Notes under the pieces: model-generated
Seen by the model: the letters and a program-made list of their open reading frames with translations, nothing else
The model's database searches: none
What the model was told of the DNA's origin: nothing
Part shown: positions 24,279 to 36,900 of the stretch, in pieces
Layout: each line of letters opens with the position of its first letter
Position numbering within the stretch: position 1 is the stretch's first letter
Position numbers and translations under genes: made by a program
Source of the DNA: Anastatus disparis
Taxonomy: Eukaryota; Arthropoda; Insecta; Hymenoptera; Eupelmidae
DNA length: 64,000 nucleotides
Direction: 5' to 3'
NCBI GenBank assembly: GCA_017163975.1
Contig: JAFFSR010000242.1
Span: forward strand, 7,093,001 to 7,157,000

Positions 24279-26072
24279 GCTTCGTTTTAAAAATATTTCA
24301 AGAAATCATTTCTTTTATTTTATAATAATTTTAAAATATCACGTTATTAACACTCTAAAAACGAATATTTTTTTAATTATTCAAAAGTAAAAAGTAAAAT
24401 TTATTCTTTTTAAAGTTTTCCTTTTCTGCCCCTCTACATTAGTACTATAAATGTTTTAAACTATTATTATTATTTGTATTTTAATGTATTAAGTTTTATT
24501 TGCATCTGAGATTAACATTTTTTTATCGTTTAAATTAATATAATATTTTTTTTGACATTATTAATAATATTGATTATCAAATTTATTTTCATATAACTAA
24601 ATTTATTAATTTATAAAAAATGAGTATGATACCATTTTCATGAAGATTATATACCATTCTTGGAGATATTTAAACTTTCATAAGGATTGTTGACATTCAT
24701 ATTGCAATCTGTTAGTTGTATATAGAATTTTAATTAGTTGCCGATGTTTCTTCAGAATTGTAATTTTCTTCATTCAGTTGAACCTAAAAATAAACAGAAA
24801 ATGTTAAGTAGGATTGTCTTATATATCTATAAGAATATTAAAGTAAGTTTTCCATTTAAGGAAATAAGTATATTAAATGAGCATTTGCACTTTAATAAAT
24901 GAGTATATTCAGGAGGTTGTTTCAATTGCTTAAATATTTTTGTCTTTTTGACTACTTCTGAGAAAGTAAGATGTTATCCCAGCTGTAAAAAAGACATCGT
25001 ATATTATACAGAAACTGTAAAAATAAATATCTGATTTCACTTGTACAGGGAGTTATTAATATCATAGATAAATCAAAAGTTTAAAAAAAAATTTCAACCA
25101 ATACGAGGTGTATTAGTATCCAATTCTATAAGTACCATCCATTAATCCAGATGTACTCAATGAATATACTAACAAATAAATAATCAAAAACATAAAAAAC
25201 AGGATGCACAACCAACTTCAACGAAAGCAAAATTGTAGTCAAGACAACATTCTATTTTTCCAGAAATCATCAGGAAACTACAGGAATATTGAAGTTTTCC
25301 AATAAGTTGAGGCAGAATAATTGATGAAACACAAATTTAATATAACACATCATTCTATCACTTCATCAAAACAGTATTGTTTAACTTCAATAAAAAAAAG
25401 TTCATTTAACTATAAAAACAACATTGATAATGTATTTATTTAAACGGAAAAAAGTTCATTTAAAACCTCCTTGTGTGAGTATTTATTCAGACGGATAAAA
25501 GAAGCCAAAAATTCTTGTCAATGTTTTATAATGGAGTGGACCTAATATTGTTATTTTTGGATTTACTTAGATCAATCTAAATGCAATATTTGCAAAGCAA
25601 AAATTTTAACATTGATAAACGAGATTAATATCACATCATCTGGAATAGAGCAAAAAACCTTAATTTGACTTAAAAAAAGAATTATTTTAGTAGAAATATG
25701 TGTAGTTCTGTTCCTTTTTTAAAATTTATGGATTCATTCTAATTTTTAATTATTCCCTACTTAAAAATCACATACAAATTCTCACGTAAGATCTTATGTA
25801 AAGTCTCATGTAAAACACTAGTAAAGCAATAGATTCTATTTTTTATGAAAAATTATATTTGCAAATTATATGAATTGTAAAGCCTAACATTTTAAAAATT
25901 AAACTTACATATTAGTCATTTTCTCTGTATTTTAGTGCTGTCTTAAAAAAATTTCAAGTCTATAAGCAACCATAAATCCAAAAATTTCAGATCACCTGAC
26001 ATAATTATAAAATATTTACAAAGTAATTGTTCATGTCGTGAAAAATTATTAATGGTACAGACAATGAATAAA

Positions 26073-26468
26073 AGTAGATTTTAATTTAAATAAAGCACAG
26101 TTAAATTTTGGTTAACTTTCGGAGCACGAGAAAAAAATTATAAGCATTTTAATTTTCATTTTTTAACACGCGCTTTATATCTATATATAGTGTATATATA
26201 GTTATATACGCGAGTGTATTAAATCTCAGATGTTTATATCGTTTCAAACTCGGTATTGAAAATCTTTAGTCCTTTAATTAATTATGTGTTAAATTTGATT
26301 AAATTTTGAACCAGCAGTAGCTTACAATCATAGTTAAAAAAAAATTTCTGTGTGGTTTCCATAAGAGCTCGTGTCAAAAGTGTAAAAATTAAAATGGTTG
26401 TCATTTTTCTCTCATGCTCCAAAAGTTTACCAAAATTTAACTGCATCTTATTTTAACTTAAATCTACT
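26073..26468. mobile_element. foldback MITE present only in duplication copy 1
   Basis: An insertion of about 396 bases whose two ends are long inverted repeats. Both begin AGTAGATTT and share CAGTTAAATTTTGGT and GGAGCA(C/T)GAG; the arms are over 100 bases with mismatches. Copy 2 lacks it at 40800-40850, which gives an empty-site comparison. The sequence at the empty site is not a clean match, so I cannot fix a target duplication. No coding capacity. Confidence 0.6.
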
Positions 26469-26779
26469 TATATACCCCATCTCAGATTTTTCTGAACCGT
26501 CAATTCCTTAGCTGGGATACTACCTTAACGTAATTCATAAAATTTCTTTGAAATTCAATTAAAAAAAAGTAAAGTTGTAAAAATTTTACTTATTTGAATA
26601 ATAATTTATTCATCTTGATAGTTCTATTCGTGCATAAGCTATGAAAATTGCTGTAGATATTTTATAGTCTCCAAAATTTTAATTTAAAATTATAATCCAT
26701 TTCTCAAATATCACATTTATTTTTACGTCGTTAAGAAAATATACTTATTCTGTTTATATCCTTGTAGGCCGTATTTGCA

Positions 26780-26930
26780 TCAGTAAGGAATGCTGAATTA
26801 GTATTGGCATCACATATGTCTCAGCGCGCTACTCGAATCTATGCAAATGTATATGTTCTTCCGAGACACTGATTTTCCAAATGTCCCAGGCATAATGAAT
26901 ATAGCATCACCGATGCTATTGTTTCGTTCA
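26780..26930 (+). pseudogene. coding-like plus-strand block, decayed
   Basis: The plus-strand frame AVFASV...LVLAS...RIY.NVYVL is kept in both duplication copies (here and at 41090-41250) despite many base changes. Several changes are conservative in the translation, such as A/E, H/R and M/I. Copy 1 has a stop soon after VYVLPRH; copy 2 stays open to 41265. This hints at past protein coding. I do not recognise the family. Confidence 0.3.
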
Positions 26931-27095
26931 ATATAGTCGAAGAACAATCATATTGAACAGAGGTTAGTGAAAAAAAATGACTTGTGCTTCGACAGCAGCT
27001 ATACTCATTTCAAAGTGTCAATCTAAGAAACAAAAGAAAAAATCAATAGAACTGAAATTAAATTTAAAAAGTATTGAAAAAACATTAATATTATG

Positions 27096-27395
27096 TTAAT
27101 ATTCAACTATTAAGTTATAGTTCCTTATACGGCCTACTTCGGACATAAAATCATCATCTACGTCCTTTGGCCGTTTATTCAACTGAAATTTGAGTTTTGT
27201 ACAATTTTTGCCGCTTGAGCAGAAGTCTACCTCGGGCGCTTCACGAGCCCTCGGCAACTTCAATTTAAGCGACAAACATTGTTCTCGACTCAAATTCCAT
27301 TTGAATGCAGTTAAAGGACACATATAACTAATATAAATATTAAGAATGGTTGTTTCAGAAACCAGTAAAAATTTTCTTATCAACAAATATACCAA
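27096..27395 (-). pseudogene. coding-like minus-strand block, copy 1
   Basis: A frame with a GC-richer core (27150-27300), including LKLKLPRAREAPEVDF and LNKRPKDVDDDFMSEVGRIR. Copy 2 (41425-41619) differs by one whole codon, the loss of one Asp, with almost no other change. That fits coding constraint, but the whole block is near-identical between copies, so it is weak evidence. No family recognised. Confidence 0.3.
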
Positions 27396-27937
27396 TATGT
27401 TCGCACCGATCCAACATTTTGTGGCTTCCTAAAGTTATGTCGTTTCCACAATATATTTTTATAGATTACCTACTATCGAAACTATTAAGATAAACGAAAA
27501 ATTATTCAGATAGCTGAAATTTTTCTGAAACATTTTTCTAATTTTTATTAATTTTAAGAAATATTGATGAATTTCTTTGTGTCTATTAATTGTCAATAGA
27601 TGTCAAAGGTTATTTTTAAATTTTGTATTTATTTTCTATGTCATTAATTATTTTTTACAAGATGAACAATGCTTTGTGGATATATTTTTAGTTTTTTTAG
27701 TTTATAATTATTTCAGACAATCTAGAATGTTGAATCTATGATTGCTTATAAACTTGAAACTTTTTCGAATCATCATTGAAATACAAAGAGAATGACTAAT
27801 ATGTAAGTTTAATTTTTAAAATATTAGATTTTGCAATTCATACAATTTGAACATAATTTAATAGTTACTTGATATTTTGGCATGAGATAAATGAGATTGT
27901 TTAATATAGTCGTAAATGAATAAAGATTTCCTCAACG

Positions 27938-28170
27938 TCATAACTGACAATTATTGATAGAAAAGACTTTACCACGTAAATCTCGGAGGAACTCCGCGAT
28001 TAAGCTATTCTGTGGTTCCCTGTGGATGCAGGGTATTCGCCGACCTGGAGCGAAACTGTTCATCCTGACAAACTTGGATCGAAGCATCTCTCGGAAAAAT
28101 AAGCTGAAGTATTGTGAACACTTTAGGTTGGAATTACGTGTACTGGTCCCCAATCAATATCGAGAATCTA
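27938..28170 (-). pseudogene. coding-like block, copy 1
   Basis: A GC-richer block of about 200 bases inside AT-rich DNA. It is open on the minus strand (with FFREMLRSKFVRMNSF) and also open on the plus strand (with KLFCGSLWMQGIRRPGAKLF), so the coding strand is unclear. The copy at 42247-42480 differs at only a few positions. Function unknown. Confidence 0.3.
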
Positions 28171-28787
28171 AAGATCAGAAGGCACTAAATTCTTGCAAGT
28201 AGCATCCTTGCAGCGGGTTTCAGATTGGATAGAGTTTGGAGTCTTGATTAACAATCTGACTAATGAACATCATAAAATAATAAATAATTTTTATATCGAT
28301 CTTTTAGTTGCTCAATGCTGAAAGTACGACTAACTGTTGTAGGTGTAGGTGGTTGTTCGACCCTTCAGTAATATATATTGACAAAAAATATCATTTTGTT
28401 ATGATAGACAAAATGTTATACTGTGATTAGAATAGACCTGCATAAAGTAAAGAATTCAAAGAAATACCTTCAGTATTTATTTGAGAAGCATTAAATAAAC
28501 CTTTATCTTACAGTCATCTTTTTTCATAATAGAATCATAAAATAAAGTAAATAAGTAAGTATTTTAGAACTGACCTAATCGGCTGAAATCTGTTCCATAT
28601 GCTGTAGATTCAGTTACTCATTCATAAACGTTGAATAGTTAGCAACTAGATAGCATTGCTCCGAAAAGCATTCTAGTTAAGAAAAACACATTCTTGTAAT
28701 ATTGTCCATATTTGAACATTTAAACTGGTTAATAAAAGGAAGATGCTTAATAAATCATTCTTCAGAATTCCTTTGATGAGTAGCTTT

Positions 28788-28997
28788 TTAATATTCATAA
28801 TAGTTTCCTTTGACATAAATACCGTGGACGGGCCTCAAATAATGGCTAGATAATAAATGGCAGGATCCAGTATAAAGTCGACTCCAGAAAGATATCTCGA
28901 ATTGAAATAAACTCCAATCCACCGAATAGCTCTCCATTAAATACCTCATAACTTGGACATTTAGTAAGTACACTTAAAAGCAGGCGCTGAAAAAGAG
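28788..28997 (-). pseudogene. exon-like block after a splice acceptor, copy 1
   Basis: On the minus strand CTCTTTTTCAG is followed by a coding-like stretch in two possible frames. One reads RLLLSVLTKCPSYEVFNGEL; the other reads ESYSVDWSLFQFEI. The copy 2 counterpart (about 43085-43295) has disrupting changes in both. The YSVDW pattern faintly recalls the last transmembrane exons of insect odorant receptors, but I do not consider that shown. Confidence 0.3.
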
Positions 28998-29176
28998 ATT
29001 GAGAAATAAAAATTTTATAGGGATTCGAGTTTAAGAGACATACTCTTTTTTACAACGGCAATTATATTTTCACCCATTTTAGTTATTTCATGCAAAATGC
29101 AAGAGATAAGGATAAATAATAATTAAATAACATATTTGGATACAAAACCTTCTTCAGCTCCATTGTTCAGCAAAAC

Positions 29177-29398
29177 TTAAACCATTGTGCTCCGGTCTAA
29201 AGCGAGTTGGAGAATAGCACAAACTGAAGACAACAATTTAGTGCAAATGCTAACCGAACAAAAACAGTCACTGCCGTAACATGGTTCACTATGGAAGGAC
29301 GCTTTGTTGACCCCATTAGCTGTAGATTTGTTGATATGAAGCCGTGAATAATGTTTAGTACCACAAACTAAATACCGATAGTGTACTCCTGTGAACAA
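29177..29398 (-). pseudogene. exon-like block, copy 1
   Basis: A minus-strand stretch after an acceptor-like TTGTTCACAG, open in two frames. One frame (YLVCGTKHY..LHINKS) is open in both copies. The other reads NHVTAVTVFVRLAFALNCCL, a hydrophobic stretch that could be a transmembrane segment, and is stopped by TAG in both copies. Copy 2 lies at 43457-43702. The gene is probably dead in both places. A chemoreceptor origin is conceivable and unproven. Confidence 0.3.
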
Positions 29399-29938
29399 TT
29401 TGCAAATTTAGAAAAATAAGAAATAAAATGATTTTCATTATGAAATGAGCAAAATTCATAAGACAGTTTTGTGTTGTCTTTTTTTACAGTGGTCTGAACA
29501 TAAATGCCTTTTGAAAATAAGGATTCATTAACAGAATATGGCCTTGATTTACTAAGAGAGTATTAGTGTTTTGGGTTACAGATTTTCCTTGAATTTTGAA
29601 AGATCATTCTAGATGCATAAACATGAAGAAAGCTAAAATTTTAAACTCCAGCACTCAATGTTTCTCCAGTTACAGGCAATCAAAGAATGTCAGTAAAAAA
29701 AATGACTACATTTTCAAACGCTTATAGTTCTTTAGTATTAATAGTTAGTAGTTTAAAATTTTCTTTAAATGAAAGCTAAGTTCAAATTCTATCAAAATAG
29801 CACTTATAATATATCGAAACATTATTTTTTTCCAAAGTTATAACGTATTAAAGATTATTTTAACTTTTATTATTAATATTTTAAAAAGAATATTCAGGTC
29901 AAATTTATATTACGCTGTTACTTTGAAAAAAAAATAAA

Positions 29939-30110
29939 CCCTGGTAGAAAATTGAGCATATTTTGGGCAGAATTTCTGGTCAACGAAAGTTAAAATGACA
30001 CCTATCTAGAAATTTTAGAAATTCTTCGTACAAAAGTTTTAGATAAGTGTCATTTTAACTTATCATTGACCAGAAATTCTGCCCAAAATATGCTCAATTT
30101 TCTACCAGGG
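29939..30110. mobile_element. MITE, CCCTGGTAG family, near-perfect hairpin (copy 1 only)
   Basis: A 172-bp element whose halves pair over about 75 bases, beginning CCCTGGTAGAAAATTGAGCA and ending in the exact complement. AA flanks it on both sides. The matching place in duplication copy 2 (about 44266) reads AATAAAGTTTC without it, a true empty site that shows a 2-base AA duplication. It inserted after the segmental duplication. Confidence 0.85.
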
Positions 30111-30400
30111 AAGTTTTGATATTTTAGAAATGCTACTTCGAAAAAATTTGTATTTAGCTTTCATTTAAAAACAAGTTTAAAACTTCTAGTTATCAGTACC
30201 AATGAACTATAAGCGTTTAAAAATCTAATAACTTTTCCAGTGACTTCATTTATTTACCTGTAACTAGGAAAATATTGAACGTCAGAGTCTAGAATTTAGG
30301 CTTTCTTCATGCTTATGTATCCAAAATTATCTCTTAAAATTTGAGCATAATCGGTGACCTGAAACCTTCTAGTTATAGTAAATTCAATACTTTATTCAAC

Positions 30401-31664
30401 ATCTTTTTTTTCAGTAAATACACATTGAGATACCTGAACTTCCTTATTTTTGCCTATTTTTTGCCGAAATTCAGTCCGTGAAAGTGAATCTGCATTTAAA
30501 TGAAATCTCTATTTCATTCACCTTCCCAATAAATCCCTGATTCAGTGAATTCCCTTCAGAAACATCCTATAAAACAATAAGAATATTAAAATAAAAAAAT
30601 AATTTGGATTGAATTATATAGATTTACTTTTGATGAGTTGACTTAAATTTACAGAGAAAGAGCAAAATAAGCTACTCAATCTCTTATAAAAAAAAACTAA
30701 ATAAAACCATAGTTATATATCATACTATTACCAGATAACAGTAAGTACTTATAGTAATATTATAGGAAACTGCAATCAACAACTATAATAATTACTACAA
30801 GAATATAAATATTATCTGGAAGTAGATAATGATTATAATCTTAATAACTGTAGCTGATTATAGTATCGCGAAATAATTATAATTTCACTGAAAATAACTT
30901 ATATAATCTGAATATAGTATAGAACTATAGTTTTGATTATAGTTTTTTCAATATTATGATTTGAGGTTATTTTACAAAGTCTAAAATAAACATGCATATA
31001 TAAACTTACAATGATTTGAGTAGATAACTTTTTAAAAATAACTACGATAATTTAATTACTCATACAATAATGTTAATTTTTATCTTCCACGTAAACAAAT
31101 ACTTCATAACTTTTAGATATTACATTATAGAAGCTGAAGATGTATTTCTCAAGTGTTTCACCAATAAAGTAGCCTTGAGGAACTCTGTGATGAGCCAATA
31201 CGGCATATATCACGCGTGATATACTTGAAAAATAAATTCCCTAGAGATATAACTTCAGAGCATCATTTTAAGTAGTAAGTATATATAGTGACTAACTCAG
31301 GCATGATATAAGCTATATTGACCAATCAGGATGCTGTATGAAAGCAATTTCATTTGAGAGATAGTTACGGAATACGGCTCCAGGTGGAGCTTACGCATCG
31401 AACTCAACATCTTGAATTCAGAACATATGCGTGTAACTTATTTGCATAATATTTATGATATTAACATAAAACATTACAATTTTTCAGGATAAAGTAATTT
31501 TTAATACTGAGTGAAACTATTTTGCAAAAATTAACTTTTAAAATTTAATTATTTGTAGGTTCCAAGTTTTTATATCTTAAACTATTCAGTTTTAGTGCAT
31601 ACATAATTTTATTTTCATATTTGCACTGTCAATATTATTAACTGTAATTGAATCACCGCACCTT
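30401..31664. other. AT-rich spacer between the duplication copies
   Basis: No gene. About 30705-30950 is rich in TATAG/CTATA words with inverted ends (AAAACCATAGTT against AACTATAGTTTT) and may be an old MITE. A perfect 18-bp palindrome, TATATCACGCGTGATATA, lies at 31206-31223. Confidence 0.45.
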
Positions 31665-32159
31665 CACTGAAAAGGCGATGGTAGAACGATTGTGTCAAAA
31701 AATATAACCAATCACATTAAAAAAGCTGATGCGCTATACTCTGAATTTGCGTGAATAGTTTTTCAGTTTTGGTAGAATTTTTGTACCACAACGTAAAGCT
31801 GTTGCGCCAACATAAAGCACACAAGCATATGGTATACGGTACACACTGTCATTACGAGTGCTTTATATTAATATTTTTATGGATTATTTAAATGAATATT
31901 TAAAATGGATGGTTTTTTGTAACTTACAAAAACTTAATTATACATTTTACTATTTATCAATTCATTATCACATTTATAATAACAATTTTTACGTATATAA
32001 GCTTAGCATAACCTAATTTTAATTCTATTACAAAAATTGACAGCCATTGAAGTATCCGTTATGTCGGTCATTCAATTTTGGAATAATTTTTCTACCAAAT
32101 TTGAAGAAGAACGAGTTTAATTAAATAAGAGCAACAAATATTCCATCACCTTTTCTGTG
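31665..32159. mobile_element. short inverted-repeat element with CACTG ends
   Basis: The left end CACTGAAAAGGCGATGG matches the complement of the right end, CCATCACCTTTTCTGTG, with two mismatches. TT lies on each side. It is about 495 bases long with no coding capacity. An internal inverted pair (TTTGGTAGAA and TTCTACCAAA) supports a foldback origin. Moderate confidence because the terminal repeats are short. Confidence 0.5.
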
Positions 32160-32628
32160 TTGTAATATTTTTTTTATATTATTTTTAAAGTGACTTACCA
32201 TCTCACTATGTATAGACACATTAAATAAATAATTTATCTTTTAATTTTTTATTTTATTTACTCAAAAATGAAAAATATGTTTTCACTTATTTTCTGATAA
32301 AAAATGCGACCGCATTAAAAAATATTTATATATAATTTGATCAAAATGAAATAAAAAAGAGTAAAATTCTTACTTTATCCACTATCAAGTGATTGTGTGA
32401 ACAATTACATTTGAAATAATGATTGTAAAAAAAACTCTATGATATCTTGCAGTATTCTTTATAAATATTATGTAATCATATTTCCAGAAGATTTCATTGA
32501 TAAATGCAAAAATTGTGGGGATTGATAAATCAAAAATCATTTGTTCTAATTTTGCATAGGCTAATGCTCAACATTGTTAATGAATTATTCTAAATATTCA
32601 ACTAAATAATAATAATTTATGCCCGTTG

Positions 32629-32638
32629 ATAAATAAAA

Positions 32639-32674
<36 letters not shown>
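32629..32674. repeat. AAAT microsatellite
   Basis: About eleven units of AAAT with one early irregularity, lying just outside the inverted-repeat element that starts at 32685. Confidence 0.9.
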
Positions 32675-32675
<1 letters not shown>

Positions 32676-32684
32676 AAGGGAAAT

Positions 32685-33192
32685 GTTAAACTTATGACAG
32701 ATGTTTTCTACACTATAAATTTCTATGTCAATATATAATCTATGTTTTATTTGTAACTACATTCGCAATCTTGATGTCATATATTATTTTATTATATTAT
32801 TATTTTATTTTATCATATTATCCCGTTTAATTAGTAAAAATAATAATTTTAGCCATAATTTTATTCCTTGGTCTTTTCATTTTTCTTCTTCTGCTTTTTA
32901 TTAAAATTTTTAAAAATAACGATGATGGATTTTCAGTTTTAGGCTATCAATTTTCGATCGTAATCAAATGTCACATTGCATTGTCCATCTTCAAATTTTT
33001 ATATAACTTTACGACAGTTTACGATAGATTTTTTTTTGTCTAAACTATTTAATAATTTTTATCTTACTTATATAAAATTTAGTATATTTTATAGTTTTAT
33101 AATTTATATTACGATATTTTCCATTAAATTTAACGTTTTTAAATTATTTTTACGATGGACATTTGAAAATAAACATCTGTCGTAAGTTTAAC
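32685..33192. mobile_element. possible MITE with GTTAAACTTA termini
   Basis: The left end reads GTTAAACTTATGACAGATGT; the right end is its complement with one mismatch. A second inverted pair (TGTCCATC and GATGGACA) lies inside. About 508 bases, no gene, no clear target duplication. The plus-strand frame inside it (32976-33185) is spurious. Confidence 0.55.
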
Positions 33193-33479
33193 AACGGCCA
33201 ATAATTAATTGAAATATCATAATTGTAATATAAGGTAGGAATTCCACAAAAATTTATTTACATTTAACATAATTTTAAATTATCTTCAGAACTTCCTTTA
33301 TAAATCAATTTGAGCATATTTCTTAATATTTTTTTAATAAATATTAGATATTTAGTTATGATGAAAAAAAAATTATTTTATTTAAAAAATTATTAATTGA
33401 ATTCTTTTCATTATGAACTTATTTTTTTTTATCTGTAAACTTTTATAATATAAAAAATTTTCAAATTTTTTATATCGTT
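33193..33479. other. AT-rich non-coding DNA
   Basis: Nothing supported up to the left edge of duplication copy 2. Confidence 0.5.
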
Positions 33480-33622
33480 TTAAAAATATTTAAAGAAATC
33501 ATTTCTTTTATTTTACAATAATTTTAAAATATCACGTTATTAACACTCTAAAAACAAATATTTTTTTAATTATTTAAAAGTAAAAAGTAAAATTTATTCT
33601 TTTTAAAGTTTTCCTTTCCCGT

Positions 33623-33639
33623 CCATCTACATTAGTATT
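33623..33639. repeat. LINE target-site duplication, left
   Basis: CCATCTACATTAGTATT, repeated exactly at 39005-39021. Copy 1 of the segmental duplication has the empty site (CCCTCTACATTAGTACT), which confirms the insertion point. Confidence 0.9.
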
Positions 33640-33909
33640 TTTTATTTTATTTATTTATTTATTTCCATGTACAGCTACAGTTGCTTTTTACATTACGCCC
33701 TTCTTAGATTACATTAAAGTTTTACTCTCTATAATATAGCTACTTATATAAATACAGTTTGCTTTATGCCTATTTACATTTTTACACTTATAAATATTTA
33801 ATCCTATTTTTGTATTCCAAGTAGCTCTTCCGCATGTATACGCGTATACATTTACAATATATTTTCCGTTTACCTATCTAGTTATGTACCCCTCTCCTGC
33901 CCCTTACTT

Positions 33910-36900
33910 TTATTCGCTAATTTTTCCCTCTAGATTTTTCGATCTAATTATTGCTTCGAACAATCTTGTGTATTTACATATGCTTTCGTTCGGTTCTCCT
34001 TCAAGGATTGTTACTATTTTTTCTGATATATCTGAGCCTCTGCTACTTTCTATAACTTCCTCTACTTTTTTACCCCATCCATTTTTTATTTCTGTTTTAG
34101 CTATCGCGCAGGTTAGTACATGTTGTAAACTTTCTATGTCCTTTTTGCACAGTCTGCACGATTTGTCTCTGTAACCCTTATTCCCATCCTTCCCTAAACA
34201 CCCACACCTGATGCGTGTCCATTGCTCCTTAATGTCCCCGCTATATTTTTTGTCTTCCCAATATTTTTCCCTGTCTAGGCTTTTTTTTAATAATTTGTAA
34301 TATTTACAGTAGCTCGACTTTTCGATTTTTCCCCAGTCGAGTTGGATTTCTTGACTAGCTTTTATTTCTATCATTCTTTTTAAGTTTTTATGTACTTTCT
34401 CGTTATTGTTTCCTAATTTTATTAAGTTAATTGTTTCTCCGTCTCCTACTTCATTGAAAGCATTTTCTATTTCCTTTCCCCAAGTGCTCGCATTTTTATT
34501 TTGTATACCCCTAATTTCTTCGTCTAAGCATATTTTAGGCCATCTATCCCTATCCATTCTTGCTACTACTTTAAGATAATTTACTGCTCTTTTTCTCGCT
34601 TCGATTTCAATGCTTCTACGCTCTGCTTCTATTCGCCATATATATTCCGGTGTATTTTTGTCTATACCTAAGGCCATTTTTACATATCTTCTGTGTGTTT
34701 TTTCAATTTCCTCTCTTTTTCCCCATCCCCATATTTCTGCCCCATATAGGCAACCTGATCTTATTAAAGTGTCATACACGTACAATCTCCTACTTAGTGT
34801 TTCAATTTTCGCTCTTTTCGTTATTCCCCATACTGAGTTTATAGCCTTTTGTACTTTCCCCGCTATGTTTCTGAGGTGTGCTGTGAATTTGTTTTTACTA
34901 GAAAAAGTGAATCCTAAGTATTTAAATTTATTTACTATTTCTATTTTTTCTCCTTTATACTCCCACCCTTCATCTTTTTTTAATTTTCCGCCATTTCTAA
35001 AAATCATGATTTTTGTCTTTTTAGTGTTGACTAATATTTCATTTCTATCGCAATACTTCCCCAGTTCTCTCAGCATCGCTTGTAGCCCCTCCTTGTCGTC
35101 CGAGATCATCGCAACATCATCCGCGAACTTTAAGCAGAAGATTTTTTTCCCTCCTATCACTGTACCCCCTTCGTTTCTTTTTTCCCAAATTACATCTATG
35201 TCATCTAGACCCAAGCAGAACAAACTAGGGCTTAGAGGACATCCTTGCCTTACCCCTTTATTTGTTTTAAAACTTTCCGATATCCCCTCCCCTGTAATGA
35301 TTTCATTGATTGTTTCTGTATATATCCTTTTAATCATTTTCAACATTTTCCCGTTTACTCCTAGCTTCTCTATTTTTTTGAATAAGATTGTTCTGTTAAC
35401 TACATCGAAGGCTGTTTTGAAATCCACAAATCCTACAAAAAGCTTTCATCCTTTTTCTTTTAGTTTATTGCCTATTAGGCTATTTAGGACGAAGATTTGG
35501 TCTCGTGTGCCCCTTTTACTTCTGAAACCAGCCTGGCTTTCATTAAAAATTTTTTTGTCTTCTACCCAGCATCTTAACCTACTCGCTAATATATTTGCTA
35601 ATAGTTTGTACCCTACGTCTAGTAGTGCTATTCCTCTGTAGTTACCTGTGCAGTTCTCGTTCCCCCCTTTATGTATTGGAAATATTCTCGCGATTTCCCA
35701 TCCCTTAATAATTTCACTATTTTGCCATAGCCCATTTAGTATGCTCGTTAGTTCTAATTTCCATATCATAGGTAGTTCTTTTAAAAATTCAACCGTCACC
35801 CCATCTTCTCCTGGGGCTTTATTGCACTTCATTTTATTTAACGCAATTTGGACCTCTCTTAGATCTATGTCTACATTCCAAATCTCGTCTCCCTCATTTT
35901 CTGTTGTTAAATTAGTCCCTTGTTCTTCCGTCATTTTCTCATTGTTGTTGGTTTTATTTTCTGTTCCTAGCAATTTTTTAAAATGATTTACCCAGCTTTT
36001 TTTCTTTATATTTTCGCCTTTTCTTACTTTTTTAATTTTAAATTTATTAATCGCGCCCCAGAAGTCTTTCATATTTTTGCTCATTTCAATTCTTTTTATT
36101 TTTTCCGCTGCTAAATCTGTTTTTATTTTTTCCCGTATGGTTTTTAATTTAGTCCTTTCTTTTCTTAAAATATTTTTATCTTCGTCTTTCTTTGATTTTA
36201 ACCATTTTTTAAAACTATTCATTACAACCTTTTTTTGCTCTTTGGCTTCTCCCTCGTATTCAGGAATATAATTTTTGTTTGTATTATTATCTTTTTTTGT
36301 CATTTTTAAGTCTTTGGCTGTATGTTCAATTAAGTTTATTAATTTCGTCCATCTCACCTGTTCATTTCCCTTCCCTTGTTCTAAATCTTTGCCCGCTTCT
36401 TCCATTCTTTTTATGTACTCTATCTTTTTTCTATCATCCCATTTTATCATTATCGGTCCCTGTTCCCTTTTTCTATTTGAATATACTTTTTCTATTTGTT
36501 TGATTTTGTTAGTTCTTAGCTTAAATTCTACTGGTAAGTGATCGGATTCAGTTCGCGGTATTATTTTAATTTCTTCTATTGCGCTTTTGCTCCCGTTATC
36601 TACTTCTATTACTAGATCTAGCACCGAATTACAGCCCTCTCCCACGCATGTCAAGCTTCCTTCCCAGTCTCCCTTGGTGCAACCATTTTTTATTACGCAG
36701 CCCAGGTTTTCGCAAAATTCTATTAATTTCTTTCCCTCTGCGTTAAGTGTTTTGTCTTCCGAATTTCTATCTACTGATGTTTCTTCGTCTGCTAGTATTT
36801 GTTCTGTGCCGATTCTTGCGTTTAAGTCCCCCGCGATAATTAATTTTTCTCCCGTATTAATACTTGATTCTACTAAATCTTTTAATTTGCATGTTATATT

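Larger units (their letters stand above)
24279..30400 (+). repeat. segmental duplication, copy 1
   Basis: About 6.1 kb that recurs in direct orientation at 33480-44590, where a LINE interrupts it. Shared blocks start near ATTTC(T/A)AAGAAATCATTTC and end near GAGATACCTGAACTTCCTTAT. By eye, identity is about 90 percent in most parts but nearly complete over about 26930-28260 (against 41250-42570). Copy 1 carries two extra MITEs (26073-26468 and 29939-30110) that copy 2 lacks. Decayed minus-strand coding-like blocks occur in both copies. Tandem duplication of a gene with its flanks is the simplest origin. Confidence 0.85.

Noticed and set aside
28788..29398. A firm odorant-receptor call for the decayed gene
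   Set aside because: The likeness rests on a few residues in competing frames; not enough to name a family.
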